Positions 60,471-64,000 of a stretch of DNA of 64,000 bases are shown here, in pieces. Made by a program: the position numbers and the translations under genes. The notes under the pieces are model-generated. The model was given only the letters and a program-made list of their open reading frames with translations, searched no databases and had not been told where the DNA came from. Position 1 is the stretch's first letter. Each line of letters opens with the position of its first letter. The stretch lies in contig QXEO01001135.1 in NCBI GenBank assembly GCA_007115705.1, positions 744,001-808,000 of the forward strand, in the 5' to 3' direction. Source of the DNA: Dactylis glomerata (taxonomy: Eukaryota > Streptophyta > Magnoliopsida > Poales > Poaceae).

Positions 60471-60913
60471 CTAATGGGCCTTGACCTTGTTCGGTTGGAC
60501 AGGCCCAAACCGAACACACACACACATAAAACTTACTAAAAATAGTATGACACAAATAAAACTCACATGACACAACTAATGACACGCCTAGTTTGGTGGA
60601 GTCCTGAAATTAGGCTTCACCTCCTCCTCCGTGCCCATATAATCCTTCCCCCTTCAAGAAGCATTGTCCCCAACGCGTGCGGGTCTGCTTGAAAGGGTGG
60701 CGTGATATCAACAATAGCATCACGTGTCGACGCCATCTTCAAGTCTTCTTGCCTACCACACCATGTCCTCCCTCTTGGACTGCTCGACTTGATTTAGCGC
60801 TGGGTGGCTGCACCTCCTTTCTTCTCCACATGAGCTTTGACTTAGGCGCCACCACCTTCTTCTTCTCAACTCTTGCTGGAACATTGCGGTGCTGAACATG
60901 AACCTGCTTTGCA

Positions 60914-61852
60914 CTATCCTGCACAAAGATTGGTAATGCCCGGGCCACACAACGGACAAACACGTTCATCTTTGCCTGTGTGCATCCGCACTACTGCTCC
61001 AACAAAACGCCTCACGGGCGTGCTGACATACAGGCGATGATTATCAACCCATGGCACCACATGCACCAGACATGGATCATCACAACTATCATCGGTCTGA
61101 ACACCTATGTCAACACAAACTGTAGGATATGCTGCAATATCCTTCTTCTCATCAACCAGAGGCTTGATTTCAACCGTGTTGTCACTAACAAGTACAACTG
61201 GCTTGTCATCTACAGGCATGGCTGAAACAATGTCAACACTGATGCTCCATGCATCATGCTCCTCAAGCTGCGGTGTAGCTAGCCCAGATGTTGGCTTAGC
61301 CTTGCACAACTTCTCCTTGTGTACCACCAACTCAACATCAGACTTTATTTGATCATCCTGCATAGGTTTCAAAGTCCGCTGTTTGCCATCATGCACAAAA
61401 GAATATGTATTTCCTCTTCTAGCATGAGTAACATTGCCATCATACTGCCATGGACGTCCAAGTAACAGCCCACACACCTCCAATGGCAACACATCGCACT
61501 CCACCTCATCAACATAATCACCAACTATAAATGGCACACGTATCTTATGAGTAAATTTCAGCATACCGCAACTATTTAACCATGCAACATGCCTAGGTTC
61601 AGGAATATGCCATGTCGACAAACCCAAAGTCGTCACCACAACCTTACTGATGCCATTATAGTAGCTACCGCCATCCACCATGAGCTTGCACGCTTTGCCC
61701 TTGATCATGCATTGCGTTTGAAATGAACTCCAACGCTGGCCTCTATCCACTGGCATACAAGCATCACCATTAACTCGTTTGAGTTGCATATTCAGCCCAT
61801 TCAATGGTTCAGCCTCTTCCACGACATCCTTGCTAACAGCCCGTGACAACAT
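60914..61852 (-). CDS. Gypsy-type retrotransposon aspartic protease region, intact 312-aa reading frame
   Basis: Retropepsin-like domain of a plant Gypsy polyprotein. Residues ~46-165 hold the family pattern: QCMIKGKACKLMVDGGS with the catalytic loop as D60-G-G-S (many plant Gypsy elements have DGGS for DSGS), then TLGLSTWHIPEPRHVAWLNS, and the late motif VCGLLLGRPWQYD (residues 127-138). Normally this domain cuts the gag-pol polyprotein. Here it stands alone: no gag knuckle upstream and no RT follows before stop. The C-terminal ~130 residues are unfamiliar, with a Cys pair (VCPLCG). On the - strand an LTR-like promoter (TATATAAA at 62068-62075) lies ~220 bp upstream. Probably a remnant, although uninterrupted. 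Confidence 0.8.
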   Translation of the reverse strand: MLSRAVSKDVVEEAEPLNGLNMQLKRVNGDACMPVDRGQRWSSFQTQCMIKGKACKLMVDGGSYYNGISKVVVTTLGLSTWHIPEPRHVAWLNSCGMLKFTHKIRVPFIVGDYVDEVECDVLPLEVCGLLLGRPWQYDGNVTHARRGNTYSFVHDGKQRTLKPMQDDQIKSDVELVVHKEKLCKAKPTSGLATPQLEEHDAWSISVDIVSAMPVDDKPVVLVSDNTVEIKPLVDEKKDIAAYPTVCVDIGVQTDDSCDDPCLVHVVPWVDNHRLYVSTPVRRFVGAVVRMHTGKDERVCPLCGPGITNLCAG

Positions 61853-61879
61853 CGGCCTTCTTTACTTCAGAAATTGTGA

Positions 61880-62290
61880 CTGCTGCTAACGAGGGTTAAC
61901 TCGACAAATGTCCTAGATGAAGGACTTAGGATCAAGAAAAGAGGGCGTCAGATGAAATCGAAGGTAAAGATCAGACAAACAAGGCGAGGTTTGATGTGTA
62001 TCGAGAATAAGCATGGTATTCAATTGGCTCAATCTCAATTTGTCCCTGGACGGCCTCTCTTGGCCCCTTTATATAGGTGGCCAGGTCTCGAGGAACCGGA
62101 CGGGTTCAATAGAAATTACAATTTCTATATACGATGTTATCTCGTGTTTCGACTACATCTACGCTTGGGCCTATCTAACAGGCCCCAGGGGTACTAAGAT
62201 AATGGGCTTTATTAGCTATACCCTTGTTAGTAGCCCCCGAGATTCTACTAGAATTGTAGATTCGGGTTGAATCTTAAATCTTTATATATT
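61880..62290 (-). repeat. LTR-like sequence upstream of the Gypsy protease frame
   Basis: On the - strand there is CACCTATATAAAGGGGCCAA (about 62079-62060) then a downstream region through ATCCTAAGTCCTTCATCTAG (61933-61914), an arrangement seen in Triticeae Gypsy LTRs (promoter, R, U5). The boundaries and a partner LTR are not identified inside the window. Confidence 0.45.
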
Positions 62291-62889
62291 CGACTTGATC
62301 AATGTTTGACTTCTTCTTTTTCACTGTATTCATTAAATAATTCATATTATTTATTTCTCAGGGGGATTTTGGTTAACAAGTCTCGCACTTCTGACGGATC
62401 AGGAGACCAGTTAACTGCCTGAGCAAAAACTTGTTACCTACTTCATACTCAAGCCCCTAGACTTGAATCCGGTACCTGGCGTAACCCAGTCTTTTGACGC
62501 ATTTAGGACTTACAAAGATAGGATTCCAGTATTTCTCAGGGTACCAGTGCGTCCACCGGGATTTTTCTTCGCATCATGGATACGGAAATTTACTAGCAGA
62601 GCACATTCATGTGCGTATACTAGGCCATGCAGGATGGATCCTGAGGTCTTACCTTCATGATCTTTTACAATCATGGCATTCAAGTTTTTTATCGCGACGA
62701 CGCGGCTTGAGAATCATAATTTTGTCGTGAGCCTTGTTTGGCTGTTTCAATACCCAAAATCTTCGGGTTATTTTTCTTCAACTAGTCGCAAATCCCTCCC
62801 GATAGGAGTGAAATATCGAGTTAATTTGTTTGATATTGTCGGCAATGAAGTCGATGATACTCCTGATAAATAATCAATATTTTCAATCT

Positions 62890-63065
62890 TCATCGGGTGC
62901 ACAACCAGTGCTCCCGATGGGAGTAGACCCTGAGGCTATAGTCAAAAAATTTCGAGTATAGGCTCAAAAATATTGTCTTCTCTTTCCTCTTCTTCTTCTT
63001 GTTTCTATTTTATCGGGTGTGCGACCAGCGCTCCCAATGGGAGTAGCCCCCGAGGCTATAAGGGG
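62890..63065 (+). repeat. Two ~50-bp repeats around GCTCCCRATGGGAGTAG
   Basis: ATCGGGTGCACAACCAGTGC + TCCCGATGGGAGTAG at 62893 recurs as ATCGGGTGTGCGACCAGCGC + TCCCAATGGGAGTAG at 63013. Spacing is ~120 bp. Each unit carries the imperfect palindrome CTCCCRATGGGAG. Likely part of a Gypsy LTR. Confidence 0.7.
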
Positions 63066-63159
63066 GTGCTTGCAGCCTTTTATAGGCTCGAAAAATCAAA
63101 TATCTTCTTCACACATCTTTTGTTTTCCTTTTGGAACTTGATGTCTACGCACTTCTATT

Positions 63160-64000
63160 CTTGTAGACACTTGTTGGGCCTCCAAGTGCAGAGGTTTGTA
63201 GAACAGCAGCAAGTTTCCCTTAAGTGGATCACCCAAGGTTTATCGAACTCAGGGAGGTTAGAGGTCAAAGCTATCCCTCTCAAGCAACCCTGCAATTACG
63301 ATACAGAAAGTCTCTTGTGTCCCCAACACACCCAATACACTTGTCAAATGTATAGGTGCACTAGTTCGGCGAAGAGATAGTGAAATACAAGTGGTATAGA
63401 TGATTATAAGTAGTAAATACAATCTGGAATAAAAATTGCTGCGAGCAAACATGTAACAAAACAGCAAGTAAACGGTGTGCAAAGCTTGGAAACAAGGCCT
63501 AGGGATCATACTTTCACTAGTGGACACACTCCCAACAATATAACAAGATTGAACAAATAAACAACTTCTCTTCACTATGGTACTCTGAATTACTCTCCTA
63601 TTGAATAACACTAATCATTGCGTAGTGGCTACAAAAGCACCCCTTAAAGTTCATCAAGTACTTGACAAACACCGCTCATAGAGATATCCAAATCAAAGCA
63701 CAACTCAAGATAGATATTATTGCAACTTAGACCAAGTACTAACACGGTGCACACACTGTCAACATTACACCATGAAAGGAGGAATAGATCACTTCAATAC
63801 TATCATAGTGATAATTATTCTCATAACCCATAAAAGATCACAATCGTAGCCTAGACCAAGTACCACCATGATGCACGCACTGTCACCGTTACACCATGGC
63901 AGGAGGAATAGATTACTTTAATAACACCACTAGAGTACACATAATATCTGAATAATAACATCTACTTGTTCAACATGATACAAAGCTCACGATCACATAA
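63160..64000. repeat. Unassigned dispersed-repeat sequence at the right edge
   Basis: Reads like a high-copy Triticeae transposon segment (for example CTTGTGTCCCCAACACACCC and GGTGCACTAGTTCGGCGAAG), which I recall as recurring in these genomes. AT-rich, without coding frames. Internal near-repeats GACCAAGTAC...CACACACTGTCA (~63732 and ~63857) are spaced ~125 bp. The family cannot be named from this stretch and it runs off the window. Confidence 0.35.

Noticed and set aside
60439..62079. Two minus-strand TATA regions as an LTR pair around the protease frame
   Set aside because: Beyond AAAGGRGCCAAG the two regions do not match, so they are not LTR partners.

Overview
The window looks like a piece of a large, repeat-rich grass nuclear genome, most likely Triticeae (wheat, barley or Aegilops type). 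The signs are Stowaway MITEs starting CTCCCTCCG next to TA, several Mutator-, hAT- and Helitron-type elements, and LTR retrotransposons nested inside each other. No prokaryotic features, CRISPR arrays, rRNA or tRNA genes were seen. Only one host gene is well supported.

Region 1 to about 17.9 kb holds that gene on the + strand. It encodes a protein with an N-terminal ubiquitin-like domain of the BAG6/Scythe type. I could assemble 15 coding exons (5628 to 17579; 2076 nt, 691 codons plus stop) with consistent phases. A likely 5'UTR exon sits at the left edge, about 5.5 kb upstream. The second coding intron has both hallmarks of a minor (U12) spliceosome intron. The other large introns are stuffed with short DNA elements: a candidate Pack-MULE, a 427-bp tandem duplication carrying a Stowaway MITE, two MULE-like elements with perfect 9-bp target duplications, two hAT-like elements with 8-bp duplications, and a compact Stowaway hairpin.

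Region 17.95 to 19.82 kb is a 1.87-kb MULE-like element with GC-rich cargo and palindromic ends, inserted just downstream of the gene.

Region 19.85 to 52.73 kb is one nested retrotransposon stack, all on the + strand. Element A (Athila-like Gypsy; two 1629-bp LTRs, target duplication CATGC) was interrupted by element C (two giant LTRs of about 6.3 kb, duplication ATAAC) in its internal region and by element B (two LTRs of about 4.07 kb, duplication AAAAG) in its 3' LTR. Removing B restores a 3' LTR of exactly the same length as the 5' LTR, which confirms the boundaries. I see no intact pol gene in any of the three; B keeps a broken gag with a CCHC knuckle and A keeps a gag-region reading frame with one stop.

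Region 52.7 to 64 kb is a patchwork of older pieces: a LINE reverse-transcriptase fragment, a two-exon 'putative gypsy type transposon' family pseudogene with two nonsense codons, a MULE-like MITE, a Helitron (56487 to 58443) with a possible SKP1-like fragment, an intact 312-aa Gypsy aspartic-protease reading frame on the - strand, and unassigned repeat sequence to the right edge.
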